Below are positions 17,092-26,359 of a DNA stretch of 48,488 bases, in pieces. How positions within the stretch are numbered: the first letter of the stretch is position 1; each line of letters opens with the position of its first letter. The notes under the pieces were generated by a model, which was given only the letters and a program-made list of their open reading frames with translations, searched no databases and was not told the origin of the DNA. This DNA comes from Roseibacillus sp. Lineage in GTDB: Bacteria > Verrucomicrobiota > Verrucomicrobiia > Verrucomicrobiales > Akkermansiaceae. Location: positions 1 to 48,488 of the forward strand of contig JAKVCR010000005.1 of assembly GCA_022448985.1 (NCBI GenBank). Direction: 5' to 3'. Position numbers and translations under genes: made by a program.

Positions 17092-19419
17092 CTATGGAAC
17101 GGTCACCTGCACATCGTCAACATACCAGCCCGGCAGGAAGGCGATGTCGTCGGAGATGAGTCGGAACTCGATCCTGATGACCTTGTTGAGGGTGTCGGCC
17201 GGAAGGGTGAAGCTGATCTCCTCCCAGTCGGCGATGAAGTCCGCCAGAGCCGGAACCAGGAGGGCCAGTTCGGAATCATCCACGGCATCGAGAATGGCAA
17301 GCTGCCCGAAGTCGTAGACCGTGAAGGGAGCGACCGCCTCGGGGGCCTCGATGTCGTAGTAGTGAGCAAACCGGAGGGTCGCGCTCTCAGTCCCGGTCAG
17401 GTCAATTGGCGGGGAGCGTAACCAGACATTGGTATTGGCGGTGTAGTTGCCGTCCAGATTGGTGGCAAAGCAGTTTGTCGGACTGAAGGATCTGAAGGGG
17501 CCACTGGTCGGGACCCCCAGTTCCCATACCGTCCCTTTCCCTCCGTCAGAGCCGGTCTCCCACTGACCCACGCCGTTTTCAAAGTCGTCGAAGTAGGTGG
17601 AAACGGGAGGCGCGGGGAAGGATTCGATGACGAAGAGTCGGGTGGGATCGGGGGGGAGGGGAACAGTGAGGGTGTTCTCGGGCGGCGTGGCCACGATTGA
17701 GCTGTTGTCGCCGAAGACGGGCCACCCGAAAGGGTCTTCGGAGAAGTTTTCCGCCACGCTGCGGAGGTTGTAGAGCAACCCTGTGCTGCTGGGCCACGTA
17801 AAGACCAGGGTGTCGCCCACGCGATCCACAAGGAGGGGGCTCCTGGGGCCACTGCCCTCTGGTTGGCTGAAGACGACGTCCCGGACGGTGAAGATTTCGC
17901 TTGCGGAGTTGTTGATGGCCTCGATGACGAGTTGCACGGAGTTGGCGCTGCGGGGAATGAGGTGATTCAGTTCCAGGATGAAATTTCCGGGGGCGGGGGC
18001 GAGTTCCGCTCCGCTGAGGATGCCGTCTGGCAAGATCGTATCGTGCGGAGTGATAAGATTGACGGGGTTGTCGAGGTCGCCATCGATGATGAGAGTGGCA
18101 AGAAAGGTATCACCGTCCTCGGTGCCGCTGGAGGAGTCATCGATCTGGAGGACTCCGCTGAACAGTACTTCGCGGGAAGAAGAGAGATCAATGACCTCGC
18201 TGGTGAGTTGCCAGGGACCGCCGCCGGGACTGTTCATCGACATGGTGCGCTCAATGCCATTGACGACCCAGCCGGTCGCATCGCTATCGGAGGAAGTGGT
18301 GACCGGAATGTTGATTCCAGTCAGCAGATTACTGCCAATGACCTGGGGCGGGACCACGGTTATCACGGCGTTGCACAGAGGATCGTCGGCATCTTCGATC
18401 AGGAGGTTGAGGGATCCGGAGGCGAATTCGCCGATGGGAGTCCCTCTGATTACGATGTCCGTGTCGTAGGCTCCGCCTGCTTCGTGAGTTGCACTGCCGG
18501 GGGCCATGACTTTCCAGGCTGTCCCGAATTCTCCGCTTGCCGTGACATTGACGGTAAAGTCGACGGTGTCGTCGACTGGATTATTGGGAGTGCCACCGTC
18601 GCTCTGAGCAAGGTCGGAGATCGTTGCGGTCAGGGTGCACCGGGGTTCGCCTGCCTGGACCTGGAGGGCGAGGAACAGATCGGAGCTGTCATTCTTGTAG
18701 TTGTGGAGAGCAACGGCAATGGTGTGTTCTCCCGGCAGAAGGCCGGAGATCTGCTTTTCGACAGTGGTATTGCCTGCGAGGGCGGATTCCTCATTGCCGC
18801 CGGTGAGGGAGCCTGGAGTGAGGTTGAGGCGGGCCTCGCGAAGGTGCGTCTCTGTGTTGGCAGTGTTGCTCGCCGTGGCGAGATAGGTGCTGTTGGCTCC
18901 AGGCATGTTGACAGCGAGGATAAGTTCTCCATCAAGGTAGATGAATCCGCCGTCATCCATGATGTAGCGAATGACCGGATTGGAATAATCGTTTCCATCG
19001 TCAGGAACGGTGAAGGTGGTACGGAAATAACTGGTGTAACGGGAGCCGCTGGGAGGAGCGATAAGGAGGGTTCCGATGCTGTCAAATTCCCCCGGGGCAG
19101 GGAGGGGAGTGCCGAGGTAGGTCATCGTTCCGTAGCCGAGGGGGCTGTTTCCGGAACCCGCCTCAAACCCGGGAGAGGAAGCGGCGAAAGACGGGCCCAC
19201 GTAAGTGGCGTCGAAATCGGCTTTCGGTGCGGACCAGGCAGTAGTGCCAACGGGGTGAGGCGCGATTCCTTCCGAAGAGCGGGGAAGAGCGCCCCGGGTG
19301 GGGCTCAGGAAGTCCCAGCTCTGATCCCAGTCCAGGAGAATCGCCTGGGCCTGCAGGGCGGTAGAACTCGATACGATCAGGACGAGGATGGCGGCTAAGG
19401 TGGAGGCGAGGTAGTTCAT
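17092..19419 (-). CDS. Large secreted beta-sandwich protein with shared C-terminal module
   Basis: The 775-residue protein has a signal peptide (about 1-26, ending LQAQA). An N-terminal jelly-roll region (about 30-260) contains MDDGGFIYLDGELIL and HTIAVALHNYKNDSSDLFLALQV, reminiscent of exported ligand-binding modules. A middle region (about 265-530) is beta-rich with repeated acidic turns. Residues about 530-775 start DTLVFTWPSSTGLLYNLRS and end IRIEFRLISDDIAFLPGWYVDDVQVTVP. The last part resembles MAM/immune-inhibitor-A-like beta-sandwiches. This whole C-terminal region is recognisably related to residues 282-525 of the protein at 30531. No PEP-CTERM or LPXTG anchor is visible. A surface or secreted adhesive role is inferred only. 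Confidence 0.75.
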   Translation of the reverse strand: MNYLASTLAAILVLIVSSSTALQAQAILLDWDQSWDFLSPTRGALPRSSEGIAPHPVGTTAWSAPKADFDATYVGPSFAASSPGFEAGSGNSPLGYGTMTYLGTPLPAPGEFDSIGTLLIAPPSGSRYTSYFRTTFTVPDDGNDYSNPVIRYIMDDGGFIYLDGELILAVNMPGANSTYLATASNTANTETHLREARLNLTPGSLTGGNEESALAGNTTVEKQISGLLPGEHTIAVALHNYKNDSSDLFLALQVQAGEPRCTLTATISDLAQSDGGTPNNPVDDTVDFTVNVTASGEFGTAWKVMAPGSATHEAGGAYDTDIVIRGTPIGEFASGSLNLLIEDADDPLCNAVITVVPPQVIGSNLLTGINIPVTTSSDSDATGWVVNGIERTMSMNSPGGGPWQLTSEVIDLSSSREVLFSGVLQIDDSSSGTEDGDTFLATLIIDGDLDNPVNLITPHDTILPDGILSGAELAPAPGNFILELNHLIPRSANSVQLVIEAINNSASEIFTVRDVVFSQPEGSGPRSPLLVDRVGDTLVFTWPSSTGLLYNLRSVAENFSEDPFGWPVFGDNSSIVATPPENTLTVPLPPDPTRLFVIESFPAPPVSTYFDDFENGVGQWETGSDGGKGTVWELGVPTSGPFRSFSPTNCFATNLDGNYTANTNVWLRSPPIDLTGTESATLRFAHYYDIEAPEAVAPFTVYDFGQLAILDAVDDSELALLVPALADFIADWEEISFTLPADTLNKVIRIEFRLISDDIAFLPGWYVDDVQVTVP

Positions 19420-19598
19420 GGTCGTCGGAGGAAAGGCTTTGAGACCTGGGAAGGGGAACCGGCCCCTCTCCCAATCTAAGATGCATTGCAGTTTCCTAGC
19501 AAGGATAGGAACGGGCGGAGGGGCAAGGGAATTACGGTCAGAATACCAAATTCAAGGTATGTTGCCCGGTTGGAGGGATGGCAGGAAGCGCGGTGCGC

Positions 19599-21830
19599 TT
19601 AATCCCCCCGGGGCTCCACTGCAAGGAGATGGCGGACGAAGAAGTCTTGGCGGCGGCGTCGCAGGTAGGGGATCTCCCCCACGCCGTGCTTGGCTCCCGG
19701 GACGACGGCGAGGTCGAAGTCCTTGTCGGCCTTGATGAGAGCGTTGACCACTTGCATGGTGGAAGCCGGATCAACGTTGGTGTCGAGCTCTCCCACGGTA
19801 AGAAAGAGCTTACCCTTCAGCTTATGGGCGTGGGTGACGTTGGAGTTTTCCGCATAGTGGGGTCCCATCAGTCCCATCCAGGCCTCGTTCCAGTGGATCT
19901 TGTCCATGCGGTTGTCATGGCATCCGCAGTCAGAGACCGCGACTTTGTAGAATTCGGGATGAAAGAGGAGAGCTCCGAGGGCGTTCTGGCCGCCTGCTGA
20001 TCCACCGTAGATTCCTACACGGGAAAGGTCGAGGTAGGGGTATTTTCGTGCCGCGGCCTGCATCCAGAGAATGCGGTCGGGGAACCCGGCGTCCTTGAGG
20101 TTCTGCCAGCACACATCGTGGAAAGCCTTGGATCGCCAGTTGGTGCCCATTCCATCGATGACAACCACCACGCAACCCACTTCCGCGATGTCCATGGCGG
20201 TGAAGAAATCGTAAAATCGCTTGGGAACATAGTGGCCGTGCGGACCGGCGTAGATTTTCTCGACGACCGGATATTTCCCGGAGGGATCGAGTTGGCTGGG
20301 ACGGTGGATCACTCCCCAGATGTCGGTCTTCCCGTCCCTGCCCTTGGCTACGAATCGTTCGGGCATGGACCAGCCGGGGATGGTCTGCAGCGCGCTGATG
20401 TCGGCTTCCTCGAGCCGGGTCACCAGGCTGCCGTCCGCGCTGCGTCTAAGCTCGTGAACAGGGGGGAGATCTACGCGCGAGTAGTGATCGATAAAATAGC
20501 GGCGGTCCGGGGAAAGACGAATGTTGTGTGTCCCATCGCCCGCAGTGAGGCGAACGAGACCGGTCCCGTCGAAGTTGATGCGGCAGTAGTGGACGTGGTA
20601 GGGGTCCTCGCCCGGGTTCATGCCACAGGCGCGGAACCAGATCTGCTCCTTCTCGATATCAATATGATCCACCCCGCGGACCACCCACTTTCCCCGGGTG
20701 ATCTGGTTGACCATTTTTCCGCTCGTGGATTCAAAGAGATAGAGATGATTCCAGCCATCGCGTTCCGACATCCAGATGATTTGCCCGCGTTCGTCGAGGT
20801 AGTAGTGAAAGAGTTTCTGGAAATAGTTGAAGAAGGTTTCGGGGGCGTCCTCGATCAGGGTCTCAGCCCTGCCGGTTGAGGGGTTTACTGCCACGATGCG
20901 CATGACCTGGTGTCCCCGCTGGTTGTAGAGGAAGGTGAAGCGGGAGGAATCGGCAGCCCAGCGCATGCTGCCAATGCTCCATGGGTCGGGAAAGAGGCTG
21001 TGATCCACGGGGATCTGTCTCTTCGTCTCGAGGTCACAAAGCGTGATTCGTGTCTGGAAGATCTTGTCCCCGGGCTTGGTGTAGCGCCAGGATTTGAGCT
21101 TGGGTTGCACCTGGTCGGAGGGGGAGGATTCAATGACGTGGACATGTCGTTCTTCTCCCGGCAACTGATGCAATGCGACGAAGCGTTTGGAGTCAGGGGC
21201 CCAGAAGATGCTCACTCGGTCCAGTTCTGCACCGCTGGTGAAACGGATGACTTCTCCACCCTGTGCCGGTTTGCCAAGAAGGTCTCCATTCCGGACTTCG
21301 ATCTTCCACCTGCGGTCTGGTGAGGTGTAACGGGATCGCTGGAAGTATTGCCGGATTCTGTCGTCTGGCTTCAGGCTTTTTCTCGAGGGGACGAGTTCTT
21401 CCCCGTGCTCCCTCAGTTGACCCGTTGTGGGGCTGTAATGAAATGTTGTCCCCCTTGAGCGAAGGAGCGCGGTTTTCCCTTCCGTCAGGACGAGGGCCTC
21501 CAGCGCCGATTCACCTTCCTTGAATTCATGTTCAAGGGATTCCTCCAGCGCCCTGACCAGCCTGGTTCCATTTCCAATGATCGTTCTTTTCCCAGTGTCC
21601 GCTTCCACCACCACGAATTCAGATGCTCCTTTTGCCAGCTTGTTCCGGTACCAGAATTGAGTTCCATCCGGGTGCCAACGCGCCTCCACCGATCCCTTGA
21701 ACAACTTACCCCTGGCCTGCGTTCGTAAATTCAATGCCCGCTCATAGTCAGCCTTGGTTCCCTGGGTCAGTCCCAGGTTGCAGAACGCAAGGGCACTCAG
21801 GAGGACGAGTGCTTTCAGGATCAGCTTCAT
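19599..21830 (-). CDS. Dipeptidyl peptidase IV-like S9 peptidase (exported)
   Basis: The 743-residue protein is read from ATG 21830, which gives the signal peptide MKLILKALVLLSALAF. The longer frame to 21917 would prepend 29 residues without signal character. The N-terminal part is a DPP IV-type beta-propeller (for example FTSGAELDRVSIFWAPDSKR, HYSRVDLPPVHELRRSADGS). The catalytic alpha/beta hydrolase domain holds Ser611 in YGGSAGGQNALG, Asp683 in GELDTNVDP and His715 in GAKHGVG, the full S9 triad. It should remove N-terminal dipeptides or cleave short peptides outside the cytoplasm. It is an apparently single gene, with 179 bases to the next gene on the same strand. Confidence 0.92.
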   Translation of the reverse strand: MKLILKALVLLSALAFCNLGLTQGTKADYERALNLRTQARGKLFKGSVEARWHPDGTQFWYRNKLAKGASEFVVVEADTGKRTIIGNGTRLVRALEESLEHEFKEGESALEALVLTEGKTALLRSRGTTFHYSPTTGQLREHGEELVPSRKSLKPDDRIRQYFQRSRYTSPDRRWKIEVRNGDLLGKPAQGGEVIRFTSGAELDRVSIFWAPDSKRFVALHQLPGEERHVHVIESSPSDQVQPKLKSWRYTKPGDKIFQTRITLCDLETKRQIPVDHSLFPDPWSIGSMRWAADSSRFTFLYNQRGHQVMRIVAVNPSTGRAETLIEDAPETFFNYFQKLFHYYLDERGQIIWMSERDGWNHLYLFESTSGKMVNQITRGKWVVRGVDHIDIEKEQIWFRACGMNPGEDPYHVHYCRINFDGTGLVRLTAGDGTHNIRLSPDRRYFIDHYSRVDLPPVHELRRSADGSLVTRLEEADISALQTIPGWSMPERFVAKGRDGKTDIWGVIHRPSQLDPSGKYPVVEKIYAGPHGHYVPKRFYDFFTAMDIAEVGCVVVVIDGMGTNWRSKAFHDVCWQNLKDAGFPDRILWMQAAARKYPYLDLSRVGIYGGSAGGQNALGALLFHPEFYKVAVSDCGCHDNRMDKIHWNEAWMGLMGPHYAENSNVTHAHKLKGKLFLTVGELDTNVDPASTMQVVNALIKADKDFDLAVVPGAKHGVGEIPYLRRRRQDFFVRHLLAVEPRGD

Positions 21831-21989
21831 GGGTGCATGGCAGCAGAGGCTCCACGCGTGGGGGAGGGGAAAGTGGCCACATGTTCGGACGGTATGGTGT
21901 TGACCAGCCGGTTCCACGGGGAATTGTGACCGGGGAGAGGGGAGAATTGCGATTGGCTCGGGGGGAGGGCTGCCACAGGCTTGGGGGAG

Positions 21990-23405
21990 ATGAGGTCTGA
22001 CCTGCCAGCCGTAGTTCTCATTGTCCTCCTATTGGCGGGAGGGATGCCGACTTCCATGGGTCAACCGCCCAACCTGGTATTGATGGTCAGCGATAACCAG
22101 CCGTGGTGGGCGATGGGTTGCGCCGGTAACCGGATCATCTCGACTCCGCACCTCGACCAGTTGGCACGGGAGGGAGTGCGGTTCCGCAACGCCTTCGTGA
22201 CCACGCCGATCTGTGCCGCGAGCCGGGCGAGTCTTTTCACCGGCCTCTACCGGAGGAAACACGGCTTCACCTTCCGGACTCCACCTTTTGCGGCAAGATT
22301 GGCGGCGGCCAGCTATCCTGCGCAACTGCGGAGGGCTGGTTACCGGACCGCACTTATCGGGAAATTTGGTCTCGAAACCAACGGGCGGCTCCAAATCGAG
22401 CAGGAAAAGGCCTCGCTGGCATTGATGTTCGATCACTTCGATCAGTTTGAGCACTGGGGACACTCGGGACCACGGGGTTATTTCGTGAAGGAGAAGGATG
22501 GCATGAAACGGCACCTGACTGAAGTGACCGGGGACAAGGCTGTTGCCTTCCTGGAGAGTTGCCGACCGGAGCAACCGTTCTGTCTCACACTTTGTTTCAA
22601 TGCCCCGCATGCCCAGGATGACGACCCGCAGCAGTACTTCTGGCCGTTGAGCTTCGATCATCTCTACCGGGATGCGGTCATCCCACCTCCCCGCAATTCC
22701 GATCCCGCCTTCTTTGCCGCTCAACCGGAGTTCATCCGGAACTCGCTAGGTCGGGAACGCTGGCGCTGGCGCTTCGATACCCCCTCGAAGTATCAAGCCA
22801 TGATGAAGGGGATGTATCGCATGGTGAGCGGGGTGGATCACGCGGTGGGACGGGTGCGGGCTGCCCTGCGGGATGCGGGGCTGGACCGGAACACGGTTCT
22901 CGTTTTCACCAGTGACAACGGAATGTTCTTTGGAGAGCGGGGTCTGAGCGATTGCTGGTTGCTCTACGAAGAGTCCCTCCGGGTGCCGCTTCTCGTGCGG
23001 GATCCCCGGGGAGTGGTTGGGGGCGTAGTGCGGGACGAGATGGTTCTCAATCTCGATCTGGCACCCACTTTTCTCGCCTTGGCAGGAATCGAGAAGGAAA
23101 AGAGGCCTCCTGTGGACGGCTGGAGCATGATTCCCTTGTTGCGGGGGGAGAGTGGGGAGGGTTGGCGCGAGGACTTTCTATGCGAGCACCTGTTTGAGCA
23201 TGCGAAGATTCCCAGGAGCGAAGGAGTGAGGACCAGGAGATGGAAATACATTCGCTACATCGACCAGGTGCCAGCCCGGGAAGAACTCTATGACCTCCAT
23301 GCGGATCCCACCGAGCGTGTAAATCTCGCAAAAGAGGATCAACACGCTGTTCGGTTGAAGGATTTACGCGAGCGCTGTGCGTCGCTCATTCGCGGGGACA
23401 AATGA
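21990..23405 (+). CDS. Sulfatase-family protein with altered active-site residues
   Basis: The 471-residue protein is read from ATG 21990; TTG 21981 in the same frame is the alternative. A signal peptide spans about 1-24. The formylglycine-type site C75-A-A-S-R79 is followed by LFTGLY, and DNG lies at 309-311. Several usual sulfatase residues differ. The first metal motif reads S34-D35-N36-Q37 instead of Asp-Asp. GKWHxG is replaced by GKFGLE (124-129), losing the His. The GEHGxxDK region reads GERGLSDCW (315-323), losing the His and Lys. The YEESLRVPLLVRDP and LYDLHADPTERVNLA segments are typical. It may act on an unusual substrate or be non-catalytic. It precedes the DUF1549/DUF1501 pair by 83 bases. 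Confidence 0.88.
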   Translation: MRSDLPAVVLIVLLLAGGMPTSMGQPPNLVLMVSDNQPWWAMGCAGNRIISTPHLDQLAREGVRFRNAFVTTPICAASRASLFTGLYRRKHGFTFRTPPFAARLAAASYPAQLRRAGYRTALIGKFGLETNGRLQIEQEKASLALMFDHFDQFEHWGHSGPRGYFVKEKDGMKRHLTEVTGDKAVAFLESCRPEQPFCLTLCFNAPHAQDDDPQQYFWPLSFDHLYRDAVIPPPRNSDPAFFAAQPEFIRNSLGRERWRWRFDTPSKYQAMMKGMYRMVSGVDHAVGRVRAALRDAGLDRNTVLVFTSDNGMFFGERGLSDCWLLYEESLRVPLLVRDPRGVVGGVVRDEMVLNLDLAPTFLALAGIEKEKRPPVDGWSMIPLLRGESGEGWREDFLCEHLFEHAKIPRSEGVRTRRWKYIRYIDQVPAREELYDLHADPTERVNLAKEDQHAVRLKDLRERCASLIRGDK

Positions 23406-23488
23406 AACTGGTAACAGCCTTCCACATATTCTGATCCGGGCTTGCAGGACGGTATCTCTGCAATAAATAATGAGGGATCCCCTGACCT

Positions 23489-26353
23489 GTGAGCATAATC
23501 CGACAAGTCCGACATGTTCTGGCCCTGGCCGGCCTGCTGGGAAGCAGTCTGTCGTCTTCCGTATCGGGGGAGGAGGAAGGGGCGCGGTTGTTTGCTCTCA
23601 AGGTTTTTCCGCTTTTGAAGGAGAAGTGTTTCGCCTGTCACGGAGAAGATCCCGGAAAGGTTGAAGGGAAGCTCAACCTGCTCACTCGCGAGGGAATGCT
23701 GCGGGGTGGCGAGAGTTCGCAGCGGGTCCTGGTGGCAGGTAATCCGGCACGAAGCGATCTCTACCGGGCGATCACCTGGGAGGATGAGGAACTGGAGATG
23801 CCGCCCAAGGCCAACGACCGGCTGAGTGAGGTCCAGATCGCCCAGGTGAGGGAGTGGATCGCGGTCGGGGCACCCTGGCCTGACAAGGACGTAAGGCACA
23901 GGTATCTAGTCGCCGAACGGGCTATTGCGGTGACTGCAGATGGTGAGATTGTGGGGACCAGCGGGGGGTTGAGTGAGGAGTGGACCTACCGGCGGTATCG
24001 CCCGGCAGACCTGTGGGCCCTGCGTCCAGTGGCCAGGCCTGCAGTGCCGGGGGATGAGCATCCCATTGATGTGTTTATCGACTCCCGTCGTGAGGAAGCC
24101 GGTTTCGAGGGAGCGGAGCAGGCCGATCCTCTCACCCTCGTCCGGCGGGCAACCTACGATCTTCTCGGCTTGCCGCCCACGCCGCATGAGGTCGAGATCT
24201 TCCGGAAGGCCTGGCGGGAGGATCAGGAAAAGGCATGGGAGGCCTTGATCGATCGCCTCCTGGGAAGCCCTCATTACGGGGAACGCTGGGCGCAGCACTG
24301 GATGGATGTGGCACGCTATGCTGACACGGGAGGGTATTCCAATGACTATGAGAGATCCAACGCCTGGCGCTACCGTGATTACGTCATTCGTTCGTTCAAC
24401 GAGGACAAGCCCTACAACCGCTTTGTGATCGAGCAGTTGGCCGGTGACGAACTGGCTGATGCGTCGGTGCGCAAGAGGCGGGGTATCAGGGGCGATAAAT
24501 TACAGCAGGTTCGCATGAACGGAAATTACACCGTGGAGGAGAGGGAGTGGCTGGTGGCCACTGGTTTCCTGCGGATGGGACCGTGGGACAACGCGATGGT
24601 GAAGGCTCCGGAAGCGCGCCAGATCTATCTTGATGACGTGGTCAATGCGGTGGGACAGACCTTCCTTGCGACTAACCTGCGTTGTGCAAAATGCCACGAT
24701 CACAAGTTCGACCCCATTCCGACCCGTGACTATTATCGGTTCTATGCCGCTTTTGCGGGAACCCAGATGGCCGAACGAAAGGTGCCCTTTCTGCCGGAGG
24801 AGAACCTGGAGCGATTTGAGGAAGGCCGGTTGCAGGTGAAGCGGCTCCTTTCCTTTGCGACCCAGCGAAAGAACAGGATAAAGGAAAAACAGGAGACCGC
24901 AGCGAAGGCGTGGTATGCGGAGCGGAACCTGCAGTACAAGCCGGAGCAGCAGCGACGCAATCTCCCTGATGAGCAGAAGCCTCCCCGGCATGTGGGGCTC
25001 GATCACGTGGACCAGGGGCGCTTGAAGGTCAGGGAGCAGGATGAGTGGATCTGGACGCGGCGGATGGAACGATACGAGCCCATGATCCAGGGGGTCTACA
25101 ATGGTCCGGACCTTCCGCAAAAAGGGAACCGGGCTCGCAAGATGCGCATTGCCGGGGCGCCGGACCGGAGCTGGCGACCGGAGAGTGTGATTTACTCAGG
25201 GGGGGCGCTGGAGGCACCCGGGGAAACGGTAAGTCCAGGGGTGCTCAGTGGATGCGGCGTGTCGGTGGAAGGAAGCGCGGACAGGGATCCCTACCGCATC
25301 GGGGAGGAGCTCGAGGGACGGCGGCTGGCCCTTGCGAAGTGGATAGCCGATCCGCGTAATCCACTCACCACGCGCGCAATCGTGAATCGGATCTGGCAGC
25401 ATCACTTTGGCAGGGGTCTTGCGGGGAACCCCAACAATTTCGGGGCCAAGGGATCGAGGCCCACCCATCCGGCCCTGCTTGATTGGCTGGCAGCAGACTT
25501 CGTGGAGAAGGGATGGACCTTCAAGCGCGTGCACCGGATCATCATGACTTCAAGGGCCTACCGGCAAGCGGGCAACCACCGTGATATGAAGGCTCTTCGC
25601 GGAAAGGATCCCGATAATGAGTTGCTTGCCTACTTCCCGTCGCGCCGACTTACGGCGGAGGAGTTGCGTGATACTCTCCTGATGGCTACCGGTGAATTAA
25701 ACCGGACCCTGGGGGGGCTTCCCGTCATGCCGGAGATCAACCGGGAAGTGGCTCTTGCGCCCCGCATGATCCAGTTTTCCATAGCGCCTGCATGGCAGCC
25801 CTCCCGCACCCCCGGGGAGCGAAACCGCCGGACGATTTATGCCTACCGGGTGAGGGGATTGCCGGATCCCTTTCTCGCTCTCTTCAACCAGCCTAATCCA
25901 AACGATTCCTGTGAGGCGCGTCATTCAGCGGCAGTGACTCCCCAGGCCTTTACCCTGCTCAACAGCGATGTCATGACCGACCGCTCGATTGCGCTGGCGC
26001 TGCGGCTGCAACGGGAAGCCCGGGGTCTCGAGCGACAGATCGATCTTGCTTTTCAACTGGTGCTGGGACGTTCCGCAGATGCGGTTGAGCAGGAGAGGGT
26101 ACAGGCCTATGTCGGGGACATGCGCCACTATCATCGCGCGCACAAGATCGAGCGTGATCGCTTCCCGACCCGGGTGACGCGGTCTCTGGTGGAGGAGTTC
26201 TCGGGCAAGCCTTTTGATTACGAGGAAATCCTCCCGATATTCGAGAACTATGTGGCCGACCGGAAACCCGCGGATGTGCCACCAGTGACGCGGGCTCTCG
26301 CGGATCTCGCGCTGCTCCTTTTCAACAGCAACGAATTCCTTTACCTTTACTGA
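23489..26353 (+). CDS. Planctomycete-type cytochrome c/DUF1549/DUF1553 protein
   Basis: The 954-residue protein starts at GTG 23489, preceded by GAGGGA. A signal peptide covers about 1-27. The N-terminal planctomycete-type cytochrome c domain has C47-F-A-C50-H51 and the distal LEMPPKANDRLSEVQIAQVREWI segment carrying a possible Met ligand. DUF1549 (about 190-410) contains a second heme-type motif C399-A-K-C402-H403 in LRCAKCHDHKFDPIPTRDYY. A charged helical insert follows, then DUF1553 (about 600-950) with LAKWIADPRNPLTTRAIVNR and ending LALLLFNSNEFLYLY. It is probably an exported heme protein of unknown reaction. The DUF1501 partner starts 6 bases after its stop. Confidence 0.93.
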   Translation: MSIIRQVRHVLALAGLLGSSLSSSVSGEEEGARLFALKVFPLLKEKCFACHGEDPGKVEGKLNLLTREGMLRGGESSQRVLVAGNPARSDLYRAITWEDEELEMPPKANDRLSEVQIAQVREWIAVGAPWPDKDVRHRYLVAERAIAVTADGEIVGTSGGLSEEWTYRRYRPADLWALRPVARPAVPGDEHPIDVFIDSRREEAGFEGAEQADPLTLVRRATYDLLGLPPTPHEVEIFRKAWREDQEKAWEALIDRLLGSPHYGERWAQHWMDVARYADTGGYSNDYERSNAWRYRDYVIRSFNEDKPYNRFVIEQLAGDELADASVRKRRGIRGDKLQQVRMNGNYTVEEREWLVATGFLRMGPWDNAMVKAPEARQIYLDDVVNAVGQTFLATNLRCAKCHDHKFDPIPTRDYYRFYAAFAGTQMAERKVPFLPEENLERFEEGRLQVKRLLSFATQRKNRIKEKQETAAKAWYAERNLQYKPEQQRRNLPDEQKPPRHVGLDHVDQGRLKVREQDEWIWTRRMERYEPMIQGVYNGPDLPQKGNRARKMRIAGAPDRSWRPESVIYSGGALEAPGETVSPGVLSGCGVSVEGSADRDPYRIGEELEGRRLALAKWIADPRNPLTTRAIVNRIWQHHFGRGLAGNPNNFGAKGSRPTHPALLDWLAADFVEKGWTFKRVHRIIMTSRAYRQAGNHRDMKALRGKDPDNELLAYFPSRRLTAEELRDTLLMATGELNRTLGGLPVMPEINREVALAPRMIQFSIAPAWQPSRTPGERNRRTIYAYRVRGLPDPFLALFNQPNPNDSCEARHSAAVTPQAFTLLNSDVMTDRSIALALRLQREARGLERQIDLAFQLVLGRSADAVEQERVQAYVGDMRHYHRAHKIERDRFPTRVTRSLVEEFSGKPFDYEEILPIFENYVADRKPADVPPVTRALADLALLLFNSNEFLYLY

Positions 26354-26359
26354 TCTGCC

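Noticed and set aside
17863..19398. 511-codon ORF on the plus strand, antisense to the 17092-19419 gene
   Set aside because: Its translation is a Gly/Asp/Val/Ala-rich mix without domain signature or signal. The opposite strand has a clear signal peptide and beta-sandwich motifs shared with another protein in the window, so this is a shadow frame of a G+C-rich gene.
21831..21917. Longer N-terminus for the S9 peptidase
   Set aside because: The 29 extra residues have no signal character and precede a clear signal peptide starting at 21830.
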